Source: Candidatus Poribacteria bacterium (lineage in GTDB: Bacteria > Poribacteria > WGA-4E > WGA-3G). Taken from it: a stretch of 64,000 bases of DNA. The DNA lies in contig PYIY01000074.1 in the NCBI GenBank assembly GCA_003635195.1, forward strand, positions 41,963-105,962, written 5' to 3'. A model generated the notes under the pieces. It saw only the letters and a list, made by a program, of their open reading frames with translations. It made no database searches and was not told the origin of the DNA. Positions 52,248 to 59,964 of the stretch are shown one piece after another; within the stretch, counting starts at the first letter, position 1, and each line of letters starts with the position of its first letter. The translations under genes were made by a program, and so were the position numbers.

Positions 52248-53063
52248 TTAAGAACGTCGCGCATACTGTGGGAACAGTTCATCATGGATGTCGCTGCATT
52301 GTTGAAGATGGATTCTCCGGTTTTCATCTGCAGTGTCAACCATTGGTGGGAAAAACATCCCCGCGCCGGTCTCAATTTGGTACCCACCTGCCGAATGGAC
52401 ACTCAGATATTGATGTAACGTCTCTAAATCCGGTTCGGTTGTGCAATGTTGCGTGCAATTCATGGTGAACATTCGTCGTCGAGTGCCACCACCAAACGAT
52501 GCGTGATAGGTATCGTGATTGAAAATCACGATATCACCTGGTGTGGTTTCCAAGGCGATGCTGGTCGGAAAATCGCGGGGCGGAACGCCGTAGAGTGCTT
52601 CTGATTGATTTGGATCAATCTTCTGTGCTCTGACAAAATGGGAAGGGTTTTGGCTGCCGGGAATAACGCGTAAGCATCCAGTATCTTTCGTCAGATCATC
52701 AAGGTAGAAAGTTACTTTACATGCGAAGAGTCTGCCCCAACCTCCGTCAGGATGCCAACCTGTGTCGCCGGTGTAATAATTGCCATCACCACCAGCATAG
52801 TTGAAGTCCTCACCGATCACTCCACCGATAAGCCCTTTGACCCGTTCATCATCAAGTATGGTACAGAGTCGAGGACGGTGCTCAATGGGGCCGCCGAACA
52901 TTGTACGACTTGTCCCGTCGTGGTTTTTACCGCCCCCGAATTCTTGAATCGTAAGCTCAAATTCTTCTATAATCCATTCCATTTCGCTCGGAGAAAACAT
53001 GCCAGGTACTGCAAGGTATCCGAACGTATTGAAAAAATTCACTTGTTGTTCTGTCAATTTCAT
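52248..53063 (-). CDS. phytanoyl-CoA dioxygenase (PhyH) family protein
   Basis: A 271-residue Fe(II)/2-oxoglutarate oxygenase. The opening MKLTEQQVNFFNTFGYLAVPGMFSPSEM is typical; the iron ligands are His and Asp in TGWHPDGGWGR (near 110), and the distal His is in FNHDTYHASFGGGTRRRMFTMN (near 190), followed by the Arg that should bind 2-oxoglutarate. Substrate unknown. The start codon directly follows a family-1 repeat, whose AAGGA is about ten bases upstream. Together with the next PhyH gene and the two secreted-protein genes upstream on the same strand it may form a catabolic cluster. Confidence 0.9.
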   Translation of the reverse strand: MKLTEQQVNFFNTFGYLAVPGMFSPSEMEWIIEEFELTIQEFGGGKNHDGTSRTMFGGPIEHRPRLCTILDDERVKGLIGGVIGEDFNYAGGDGNYYTGDTGWHPDGGWGRLFACKVTFYLDDLTKDTGCLRVIPGSQNPSHFVRAQKIDPNQSEALYGVPPRDFPTSIALETTPGDIVIFNHDTYHASFGGGTRRRMFTMNCTQHCTTEPDLETLHQYLSVHSAGGYQIETGAGMFFPPMVDTADENRRIHLQQCSDIHDELFPQYARRS

Positions 53064-53152
53064 GTTTTAACTTTCCTTGCGGTTTGGTTAGACACGTTTG
53101 GGTTAAGAAGTCCGTTCCCATATATCCGTCCTACATTTCATTACGGACTACA
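53064..53152 (-). repeat. short dispersed repeat, family 1, copy e (ahead of a PhyH gene)
   Basis: On the minus strand it begins GTAGTCCGTAATGAAATG and ends AACCGCAAGGAAAGTTAAAA, with one C before the ATG at 53063. It contains the internal pair GTCCGT / ACGGAC, which could fold. Confidence 0.65.
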
Positions 53153-53180
53153 GGCTCTCTACAAAGAAAACAATGGAACA

Positions 53181-54005
53181 CTACTCCCATCGCGCCCAGA
53201 CATTTGGTGTAATATATCCTTCATCAATATACGGGTCTTCACCAGTGACGGTGATAACCCCTCGGTAATTCCGCTGTCCTTTCCAGCCTAACCACGATGC
53301 TGTCGAGCAGTAGTGGCTCACAAGGATGCGTCGGTAGGCATTGCTGCGATTCTTTTTCGAGCGATGTAAAAGGTAGCCGTTGAAAAAGAGGACACTGCCA
53401 GCCGACATCTCAATCGGAATTTCGTCAGTGTCATCAAAACCTGCGGCTTCGTGACAACTATCGAATTCGTGGCGTTTGTCGTGCGGAAAACGGTCATAGA
53501 TTATACCGGAGCGGTGGCTATTTGGCAACACCCAGAGACAACCGTTCTCAATTGTTGCATCGTCTAAAGTTATCCATGCGCCGACGAGCGACCGATCACG
53601 CGTCGGAATCGGGTGTTCATCCTGATGCCACGGGTTCCCGGTATGTCCGGGGACTTTGCTTAACATCATCGACTGCATGCATTTTACGCCGCCCTCCCAA
53701 AATGGAATGTGTGCGCCGACAATCACTCGAAGCACTTCACAGATTTTGGGATGCTCAATGTAACACCGGACGAGGGGACTAAAGACATGCGGTTCGCCGA
53801 CGCACATGATTCTATCTAAGACCTCCAGTTCGGTCGTCGTTTCTGGCATCGGTGGAATTGCGTCACATGCGTAATCGCCACGAAAGATTTTCAGCATCTC
53901 CGCCTTCAACGCGTCGCATTCCTCCGATGTAATAATATCTGGAAGCATTAAATATCCATCGTTGATATATGATTTCGCCCAAAGATTGGACTGTTCTTGT
54001 ACCAT
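53181..54005 (-). CDS. phytanoyl-CoA dioxygenase (PhyH) family protein
   Basis: A 274-residue oxygenase distinct from its neighbour. Iron ligands are in GNPWHQDEHPIPTRD (near 123) and FNGYLLHRSKKNRS (near 212), with the Arg of YRRILVSHY as probable 2-oxoglutarate anchor. The N-terminal NDGYLMLPDIITSEECDALKAE is typical. AAGGAA lies eight bases before the ATG. Sequence similarity to the 52248-53063 protein is low outside the motifs, so the pair is not a recent duplication and probably acts on different substrates. Confidence 0.9.
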   Translation of the reverse strand: MVQEQSNLWAKSYINDGYLMLPDIITSEECDALKAEMLKIFRGDYACDAIPPMPETTTELEVLDRIMCVGEPHVFSPLVRCYIEHPKICEVLRVIVGAHIPFWEGGVKCMQSMMLSKVPGHTGNPWHQDEHPIPTRDRSLVGAWITLDDATIENGCLWVLPNSHRSGIIYDRFPHDKRHEFDSCHEAAGFDDTDEIPIEMSAGSVLFFNGYLLHRSKKNRSNAYRRILVSHYCSTASWLGWKGQRNYRGVITVTGEDPYIDEGYITPNVWARWE

Positions 54006-54040
54006 TTCAATTCCTTCTCAAGTCGGGTTTGACATTCCGA

Positions 54041-55147
54041 TTACTCTGCTCGGATAATCCGCCATGCCTCCGCTTCGTTCGTGAGAACCAGCGTTACTTT
54101 GCCTGATGTCTGCTTAACCTGTCCATCTGCTTTTGTGACATACTGCAACGTGTATCCTCCCGTTACGATTGCGGTATCGTCAACGATATTCGGATGGATG
54201 TTGACATCGGTCAGCGTCATGTCAATCTGATGATACGTTTCAAAAAAGTGTGATACCTTGGTTTTAACGTCTTGATATGTACGTCCGTTCGATAGATACG
54301 CCTCTGAGAAACAGGACATAACTTGTGCCAAATCAGCCATGTCATATCCGCGTTCATATCGGTCTAAGACGCTCTGGACGATCTCCTTAATAGTCGGTTC
54401 GGTTTGATCCTTCCGCGCCTGTGTCTCTGTTGGTACAGTATGTCCTATTGATTCGGAAGGGATGCCCTGTACAATCTGTTGAAGCGTGTATACTTCCGGC
54501 GCGGCATACCCCCATACTTCAAGTTCCATCACCCGCGCGACACCTTCTACCTCGTAGACAGGGCGTCTGCCTGCCATGTGTTGATAATTTCGCACTGTAT
54601 CGTTCGAGGACACGGGAACGAGCCTTATTTTACTTGCAATTAGACGGTCCCGGACTTCATGGACTCGCTTGCCTTTGGTGTTATTTCGCGCTGTATACTG
54701 TTTGTCTCTGGTATCACCAGATGGGATAAGTCCCCAACCGGTACCGTGCCAATGCTCAATCCGGTAGTCTTTCAACCCGAATTGTGGTGCTGGATACTTC
54801 TCAGAGTCAATTGTCCAGACGACAATCTTGCGAACGTCAACAGGTTTGGCAAGTGTTACAGACACATAAGGACGCTTGTTCAGGTCCGAGGTGCGGAGAT
54901 GTTCTAAACTGCTTCCCCAACCACTACCCTCATCCCACGTCTCAGAGGTGGTATCGCCATCAATTACTTCTTCGGCGCGATGATTTGGTACGGATTGTGA
55001 GGCATCCGCGGTTGCACCGTTTCGGCTCAGTGCAAAATTGATAAGAGGGGGTGGCGGTTCTAAAAGATGTTCCTGTAGTGTTTGCGATTTGCAACTGATA
55101 ATTGAAAGTAAAAGCGTCAGATATACAATATACACACGAAGCATCAT
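54041..55147 (-). CDS. lipoprotein with discoidin-like domain and SnoaL-like domain
   Basis: A 368-residue exported protein. The signal sequence ends in a lipobox-like LLLSIISC (Cys19). About residues 40-215 resemble an F5/8 type C (discoidin) carbohydrate-binding domain: LSRNGATADASQS, EEVIDGDTTSETW, PYVSVTLAKPVDVRKIVVWT and the C-terminal VMELEVWGY. About 250-368 look like a SnoaL/NTF2-type domain (VLDRYERGYDMADLAQVMSCFSEAY, ending VTLVLTNEAEAWRIIRAE). GGAGG precedes two adjacent ATG codons; either could start translation. It lies 18 bases after the glucuronidase-like gene on the same strand and probably binds glycans at the cell surface. Confidence 0.75.
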   Translation of the reverse strand: MMLRVYIVYLTLLLSIISCKSQTLQEHLLEPPPPLINFALSRNGATADASQSVPNHRAEEVIDGDTTSETWDEGSGWGSSLEHLRTSDLNKRPYVSVTLAKPVDVRKIVVWTIDSEKYPAPQFGLKDYRIEHWHGTGWGLIPSGDTRDKQYTARNNTKGKRVHEVRDRLIASKIRLVPVSSNDTVRNYQHMAGRRPVYEVEGVARVMELEVWGYAAPEVYTLQQIVQGIPSESIGHTVPTETQARKDQTEPTIKEIVQSVLDRYERGYDMADLAQVMSCFSEAYLSNGRTYQDVKTKVSHFFETYHQIDMTLTDVNIHPNIVDDTAIVTGGYTLQYVTKADGQVKQTSGKVTLVLTNEAEAWRIIRAE

Positions 55148-55164
55148 TGACCTCCTTTTTCATA

Positions 55165-57663
55165 TCACCGTAATACTGCCAAACGTCCGAGTAGCTGCGC
55201 GGTTTGTTCTCCGGTGACAGCGCGGATTCTGTAAAAATAAACCCCATTGGCAAGCAACACGCCGTCATCATTTCGTCCGTCCCACAGATGCTCATTGTAG
55301 CCTTCGTTTGCTGAAGCCCCTTTCAAAACTGTTACTCTCCGTCCAGATGTTGTATAAATTGTGATAGAAACTTCGTCTGCATCCAGCGACAACTGATAGG
55401 TAAATGTCGTTTCTCGCTTCATAGGATTTGGATAGTTATGAATGTCCCAAACTTGAAGAGAGGTATCCTCTGGCGAGAAATCTGTATCATGCTTCTGAAG
55501 CGTCTGATAATCGAAATTCGTTAACCAAGTAGCTTCTGCATTTAACGTGTTCAATAACTCCGCTTCAATCGTCCGATGTGAATACCCAAACAGTGGAATA
55601 AATTCCTTAATTCCTTTGATGTGCGGTTGTATAGATTTTGAGAACTCAGTGGCACTTATAAGTTTGGCACGGATTGCTTCTGCGGTTCCGAGTTGGTAGC
55701 CGAGTGTTATGGCTTCTATTAATTTAGTTCGGCTTTCAAACAACAACACCCACAATTCCATCAAGTGAACAGCGTCGTTTAAATCTTCAGTTGCCTCAAG
55801 GTCAAAGGGTTTTGCGATCTCGCTTGCCGCCCTCATCTCATTCGCGGATTGCTGTTGTGGTGCCAAAAGTGCGGTCAACCGGTTTGAAGCAAACTTGGCG
55901 ATTTTAAATTCGGGGATAGCCAATGTATCCTCAACCGCTCGCGGTCCGATCAGCGTCCAGAACCGTGTTGCGAGTCCAGCAGAACCGCTTCCGTAAGTAC
56001 CGCCTACGGTTAAGGACCCAGCGTAATCAGAAAAATAACTCGCCATGTTCCATCCGTTTACACGTAAGGCATTTAAAATACGTGGTGCGGCTTCAGCACC
56101 GTATCGGGCTATCAATTCATTAAGAAGGAGCTGCAAATAATCGAGTTCGATATCCCAATTGAGGCGTGCGCTGACGAGTCTGTCGAGGTATCCCAACCCC
56201 TGTGTTGCGCCTTGGACGGTAAACCCACCTAAACCGATGACTTCAGGATCATTGGCAAGTCGCCGGACACCTTCCACGAACAGATCGCTCTCGATCATCC
56301 AGAACGGCATTACCTCTTCCACTTCGTGCGATAAGACGATGAAGCGATGTCCAATTTCACCAAGTGCCTTAACTTGTGGGATAGGCACGGCTGCATCTGC
56401 GACCGGTTCGCCATCTGCGCCCCACTTTCGCGAGAAAATAGTCCCTTTCGGCAACCGCCGTGCATAGGCACCTTTAGGATCCTTAAGCCAGCTGCTGTCA
56501 TAGCCGGAGATGTAGAATTTGAAATCCGGACGCACCTCCCGCGCGGCATCAATAATTGTAAAGTAGACTCGCCAGAGTTTCGCTTGTCCCTGTTCCGTTC
56601 TATCACCACAATCCGGGCAATTACATGCGCGCGTCTCGTGTCCCCATGACCTGAGATGAAAACCGGCAAGTGTTGGGTAAGTGCGCACAATCGCCTGAAT
56701 CAGTTCTTTTGCGAGTGTGTGGAACTCCGGTTTCGACCAACAGAACGGTCGGTAAGATACCTCATTCCGAGATGCCCCGTAAAGCACTTCTGGCCCCAAA
56801 AGGTTCGGACGCTGCCGAATCAGTGCTTCCGTCGGCTCACCGGTCACATACATAAAAAGGTAAGCATCAATCCCACGCCGCTTGAGGGCATTAAACCGAT
56901 CTTGTAGTGTTGTGATGCGGTTCCGTCGTTGGGCTATCGGTTCGTCTTGGAGTGCTTCAAATGCGGGTGTATCGACATATTTGAAAGCGGTTCCGAACCC
57001 GTCTTCAATCCCCGTGCCTGTCCAAACACCTTCGCCGCCACTCATATTAATGCGGTGGCGTGCGAGCGAATCCGGATTTTCTATCTCCAATACAGCACGC
57101 ACAGGATAAAACGGAGCCGATGTCTCGTTTATGAACGGCACGAGTAGTACCTGCGCTCTGGTAACTGCTACTTCAGGATGCACCGGCGTTAAGCCGGTTA
57201 ACGCTGTAATACATTTTTCGATAAAGGCATACGCGCCGTAGATAACGCCCCTTTCGGTATGTGCTGTTACAACGATAACAATCTCAGTGTCGACCTCAAC
57301 CGTTTTAATACGATAGCCTTCGTCTCCAAGTTCTTTTCCGAGCGAGAGTTCTATGTTCGCTTGTAGTCCCGCAATCGTTGGATTTGATTTGGGGGTGCCT
57401 AACACGATCGCTGTTGGGGTTTCTGTCTGTTGTCGATTGGTACGGATAGCGAGTTTAGCACCTGTGAACTGTTGAATAAAGGTTTGAATCTCCTCAGCGG
57501 CGAATCGTTCCTGCTCTGAGGCATTCGCGCCAATCTGGAGTGTCGCCCTGGGTTCGCCGGATACCGCGATCGGAATTTCATTACTTTTTGCTGGCACCGC
57601 AGAAATCACAAAGCAGAAGATAGCCATCAACAAAGTGGCTATCGGTTGTCGGTTGTCAGTCAT
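55165..57663 (-). CDS. secreted glucuronidase-like protein with FlgD-like C-terminal domain
   Basis: An 832-residue exported protein starting at 57663; the open frame continues 59 codons upstream, but that part is encoded by a CAGCAGTCAGCAG-type repeat and overlaps the ZIP gene. A signal peptide (LLMAIFCFVISAVPA) is followed by a GH67/GH20-N-like domain (about 30-150: AAEEIQTFIQQFTGAKL, VLGTPKSNP, RGVIYGAYAFIEK), then a catalytic-barrel-like region (GIDAYLFMYVTGEP, HLRSWGHETRACNCPDCGDR, GLGGFTVQG) and a C-terminal FlgD-Ig-like domain (DIHNYPNPMKRETTFTY, TSGRRVTVL, WDGRNDDGVLLANGVYFYR). It resembles alpha-glucuronidase-type glycan hydrolases, but I see no clear catalytic acid pair, so the activity is open. 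The CNCPDC motif may bind a metal. Confidence 0.7.
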   Translation of the reverse strand: MTDNRQPIATLLMAIFCFVISAVPAKSNEIPIAVSGEPRATLQIGANASEQERFAAEEIQTFIQQFTGAKLAIRTNRQQTETPTAIVLGTPKSNPTIAGLQANIELSLGKELGDEGYRIKTVEVDTEIVIVVTAHTERGVIYGAYAFIEKCITALTGLTPVHPEVAVTRAQVLLVPFINETSAPFYPVRAVLEIENPDSLARHRINMSGGEGVWTGTGIEDGFGTAFKYVDTPAFEALQDEPIAQRRNRITTLQDRFNALKRRGIDAYLFMYVTGEPTEALIRQRPNLLGPEVLYGASRNEVSYRPFCWSKPEFHTLAKELIQAIVRTYPTLAGFHLRSWGHETRACNCPDCGDRTEQGQAKLWRVYFTIIDAAREVRPDFKFYISGYDSSWLKDPKGAYARRLPKGTIFSRKWGADGEPVADAAVPIPQVKALGEIGHRFIVLSHEVEEVMPFWMIESDLFVEGVRRLANDPEVIGLGGFTVQGATQGLGYLDRLVSARLNWDIELDYLQLLLNELIARYGAEAAPRILNALRVNGWNMASYFSDYAGSLTVGGTYGSGSAGLATRFWTLIGPRAVEDTLAIPEFKIAKFASNRLTALLAPQQQSANEMRAASEIAKPFDLEATEDLNDAVHLMELWVLLFESRTKLIEAITLGYQLGTAEAIRAKLISATEFSKSIQPHIKGIKEFIPLFGYSHRTIEAELLNTLNAEATWLTNFDYQTLQKHDTDFSPEDTSLQVWDIHNYPNPMKRETTFTYQLSLDADEVSITIYTTSGRRVTVLKGASANEGYNEHLWDGRNDDGVLLANGVYFYRIRAVTGEQTAQLLGRLAVLR

Positions 57664-57790
57664 CAGCAAAGCGTCTTTTCTGAAAACCTTCAGTTTCCTA
57701 TTTGGTTTGAGAGCTTCAGAAAACCGAAAGAGCACCCGCTGAAAGCCGACTGCTGACTGCTGACTGCTGACTGCTATTCTCGTCGATAGC
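57625..57790 (-). repeat. CAGCAGTCAGCAG-type repeat block
   Basis: Plus-strand reading: GGCTATCGGTTGTCGGTTGTC near 57640 and GACTGCTGACTGCTGACTGC near 57750, with GCTTTCAGCGGG / CCGCTGAAAGC-like complementary parts between. The first codons of the secreted protein gene (TDNRQPIATLL) and a long upstream open frame run through it; it also carries the end of the interval behind the ZIP gene. Confidence 0.7.
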
Positions 57791-57793
57791 CAT

Positions 57794-58540
57794 TTAATGA
57801 AGATGTTCACCCTCAAATCCCTGAAAGAAGTAGATAACACAAAAAGTTAGCACGAATCCGACGACAAATAGTACTTTCGCGGTGCGGCTCAAGTGAGTCG
57901 CTTCGGCAGTATATTTGCCACGGAACCCATCCATTACAACATGTAGAAGCGTCCCTACGGCGAATGCTGTCAGATAATCGGTTAATTCCGCAAATGCCCC
58001 ACGGATCAGCTGCTCTCCCAATATTGCGCCCACCACGGGTCCAATTATCAGTGGTGTTAGTCTCACTAATGCTTTAACAAATTTCTGGTCTCGAAGGAGC
58101 GCAACTGTAATAAGTGTCCCGACTGGGAGGCGATGGATCAATATACCGAATGCAAGGGCACCACCGAGGACCTCTTCCCTTGCTGCAATAACCAAAGCGA
58201 GTCCATCCGTGAGCGAGTGGAGCGATAAGCCAAAGACTGTTAAGTTGATGCCCCACCCGAATTTCCTGTTATCGGTGTTACGCTCGGTCTTATCCCGCTG
58301 ATGTGTTGTCAGGTGGTCCATTACCGAGATTAGGAGGAACCCGCCCCACATTACAAGGATTGTGACGTATCCTACTTCGGTGTAAAGGTGCATCATCATG
58401 ACTAAGACGACACCAAGGACTGCGCCAGCGGTTAGCCCGAATATGTTTCCAAAATGTTTTTGCTGTATCTGGGATACAAAAGCGATTCCTGCGCCGAGTG
58501 GGACCGCTACCACCGCGATTGCCAGATAAAATATAAGCAT
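57794..58540 (-). CDS. ZIP family metal transporter
   Basis: A 248-residue zinc/iron-type divalent metal importer with about eight hydrophobic spans. The signature metal-binding helices are visible: SLHSLTDGLALVIAA (near 110) and GILIHRLPVGTLI (near 137). The loop HLTTHQRDKTERNTDN contains the usual short variable His region. The start at 58540 fits a promoter whose -10 ends only six bases before the ATG, so the message may be leaderless; an in-frame ATG ten codons upstream would lie inside that promoter. It is divergent from the small repeat protein gene. Confidence 0.85.
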   Translation of the reverse strand: MLIFYLAIAVVAVPLGAGIAFVSQIQQKHFGNIFGLTAGAVLGVVLVMMMHLYTEVGYVTILVMWGGFLLISVMDHLTTHQRDKTERNTDNRKFGWGINLTVFGLSLHSLTDGLALVIAAREEVLGGALAFGILIHRLPVGTLITVALLRDQKFVKALVRLTPLIIGPVVGAILGEQLIRGAFAELTDYLTAFAVGTLLHVVMDGFRGKYTAEATHLSRTAKVLFVVGFVLTFCVIYFFQGFEGEHLH

Positions 58541-58546
58541 GGTATA

Positions 58547-58575
58547 AATATAGCAAAATTCGGATTGCATTGCAA
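58547..58575 (-). promoter_or_regulatory. predicted promoter of the ZIP gene
   Basis: On the minus strand TTGCAA (58575-58570), 17-base spacer, TATATT (58552-58547). Transcription would begin at or next to the A of the ATG at 58540. Confidence 0.45.
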
Positions 58576-58612
58576 TCTAAATTCTGTACATTTGTTTACT
58601 GCTATTTTTCAA

Positions 58613-58641
58613 TTGACGCGTTTGCGGATTAATGATATAAT
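58613..58641 (+). promoter_or_regulatory. predicted promoter of the small repeat protein gene
   Basis: TTGACG (58613-58618), exactly 17 bases, TATAAT (58636-58641); one of the best sigma-70-like matches in the window. The start codon is about 90 bases downstream. Confidence 0.6.
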
Positions 58642-58733
58642 TAATCTGATTGTCCCTGTTATGCAAATAGACACGAACATAACTCGGGTCGGGCAATATT
58701 TATACTTTGTTACTTGATAAAGGACAGGTGAAG

Positions 58734-59171
58734 ATGATAGAAAAAATTTTTGATGTTATTATCGGTTTTATGCTCAATAGAGATTTGGAAAAGGAGATGG
58801 GAGTTCGGCATAAGATTTTTAAAGGTCGTCTCGCTGAGATTCCGTCAAAAATCTTTGATAGACTCGTTGATCTTATAGTCGGGACTCGCTACTCTTATTA
58901 CTTAGAAATGCGGCGTAATATGCTTGAAGGAGGGGTTGTTGATATCCCTTCAAATATCTTTGATTGGAAAGCACTTGAACGCACGAGTGGCTATTTGCGT
59001 CTCTATATGGAAGATTTTCATGATAAGTTCAAGGAACGCTACGATGGAAATTTTCCCGCTGAAGATTTTAAAGATTGGTTCCGTTATTTTCACGTCGAAC
59101 GTCCTGAACAAGAATCGACGAAAAAATCTGTTTCGGAAGCCTTACTCGCTGACGATTTGCCGAGAATTTAA
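58734..59171 (+). CDS. small protein with an internal ~39-residue repeat, unknown function
   Basis: A 145-residue protein I do not recognise. The start at 58734 has AGGTG five to eight bases upstream. The first half contains two tandem units of about 39 residues, each running from KIFD to IPSxIFD: one begins KIFDVIIGFMLNRDLEKEMG and ends AEIPSKIFD, the next begins KIFDRLVDLIVGTRYSYYLE and ends VDIPSNIFD. The rest (about 80-145) is a charged helical region (LYMEDFHDKFKERYDGNFPAEDF). No signal peptide or catalytic motif. It converges with the TcmP / three-Cys-motif pair with about 40 bases between the stops. Confidence 0.65.
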   Translation: MIEKIFDVIIGFMLNRDLEKEMGVRHKIFKGRLAEIPSKIFDRLVDLIVGTRYSYYLEMRRNMLEGGVVDIPSNIFDWKALERTSGYLRLYMEDFHDKFKERYDGNFPAEDFKDWFRYFHVERPEQESTKKSVSEALLADDLPRI

Positions 59172-59212
59172 GTTTAAGGTTAACGCCCGAAGATGCCGGA
59201 TTTGATGGAAGT

Positions 59213-59953
59213 TCAGACCGGCATCTCGTCATAAGTTCTACCCTCCAACTCCCGTCCTGTTTTCGATTTACGTCTGCCTCCCCACTGCTTAAAGAAAAAT
59301 GCAACGTCAGCATCCGCGCATTGTTCACGGATGTCAATAACCCACTTTTTCTCCATTTCGCGCGCGCCGGGACCGGACTCACCTCCGACGATAACCCAAT
59401 CTATTCCATCCAGTTCTAAATTCGGAAGTGCTCCGAGTAGTGGTTCAAGTGATAGAAATTTGATATGCGCGTCGGTTTGGCGGAGTGCTTTGATTCGATC
59501 CGTCACGTGTTCATCTTCGACACTAACACCCATCCAAATATTGGGAGACCATGATAACTCAGCGTTGAATTCTAAAAGCCGCTTTGCTCGTTTCGTCAAG
59601 ACCTGGAATTGATGCCAATTTGCTTCTTTCATCACAGCAAAGACTTCTTGGATGTAGGACAATTTGACCTTTTCATGGAAGAGGTCGCTCATGGAATTGA
59701 CGAAGATTCGGCGAGGCTTTTTCCATTTGAGTGGTTCATTAAGCAACTCTCGGATAGGGAGGACCTGTTGTGTCCACCTCGGTCCTGCTTTGGTATTCTT
59801 AGCCAAGCCTTCATAAGCCATACCTTTGCCAGAGAAGCGGGCTGCTATTCGCTCAGCGTAACAGAACCTGCATCCTTCCGATACCCTTGTGCAACCGCGG
59901 ACAGGATTCCATGTAGATTCAGTCCACTCGATTTTTGAGGATTGGGATGCCAT
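59213..59953 (-). CDS. three-Cys-motif protein, phage Gp37/Gp68 (DUF5131) family
   Basis: A 246-residue protein with the N-terminal family signature KIEWTESTWNPVRGCTRVSE and then GCRFCYAE: three cysteines spaced C-x6-C-x2-C (about residues 21, 28, 31), reminiscent of a radical-SAM cluster motif. Further conserved blocks are RRIFVNSMSDLFHE near 80, FQVLTKRAKRLLEF near 115, NIWMGVSVED near 140, FLSLEPLLGALP, DWVIVGGESGPGAR near 185, and the C-terminal FFFKQWGG. This family is common on phages and genomic islands and is regularly encoded next to TcmP. It starts 12 bases after the tcmP gene, with AGAGGTG upstream. Enzymatic activity is unknown. Confidence 0.88.
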   Translation of the reverse strand: MASQSSKIEWTESTWNPVRGCTRVSEGCRFCYAERIAARFSGKGMAYEGLAKNTKAGPRWTQQVLPIRELLNEPLKWKKPRRIFVNSMSDLFHEKVKLSYIQEVFAVMKEANWHQFQVLTKRAKRLLEFNAELSWSPNIWMGVSVEDEHVTDRIKALRQTDAHIKFLSLEPLLGALPNLELDGIDWVIVGGESGPGAREMEKKWVIDIREQCADADVAFFFKQWGGRRKSKTGRELEGRTYDEMPV

Positions 59954-59964
59954 TGGTTCACCTC

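Noticed and set aside
57664..57840. 59-codon N-terminal extension of the glucuronidase-like protein
   Set aside because: Encoded by a dispersed CAGCAGTCAGCAG-type repeat, overlaps the ZIP gene and hides the signal peptide.
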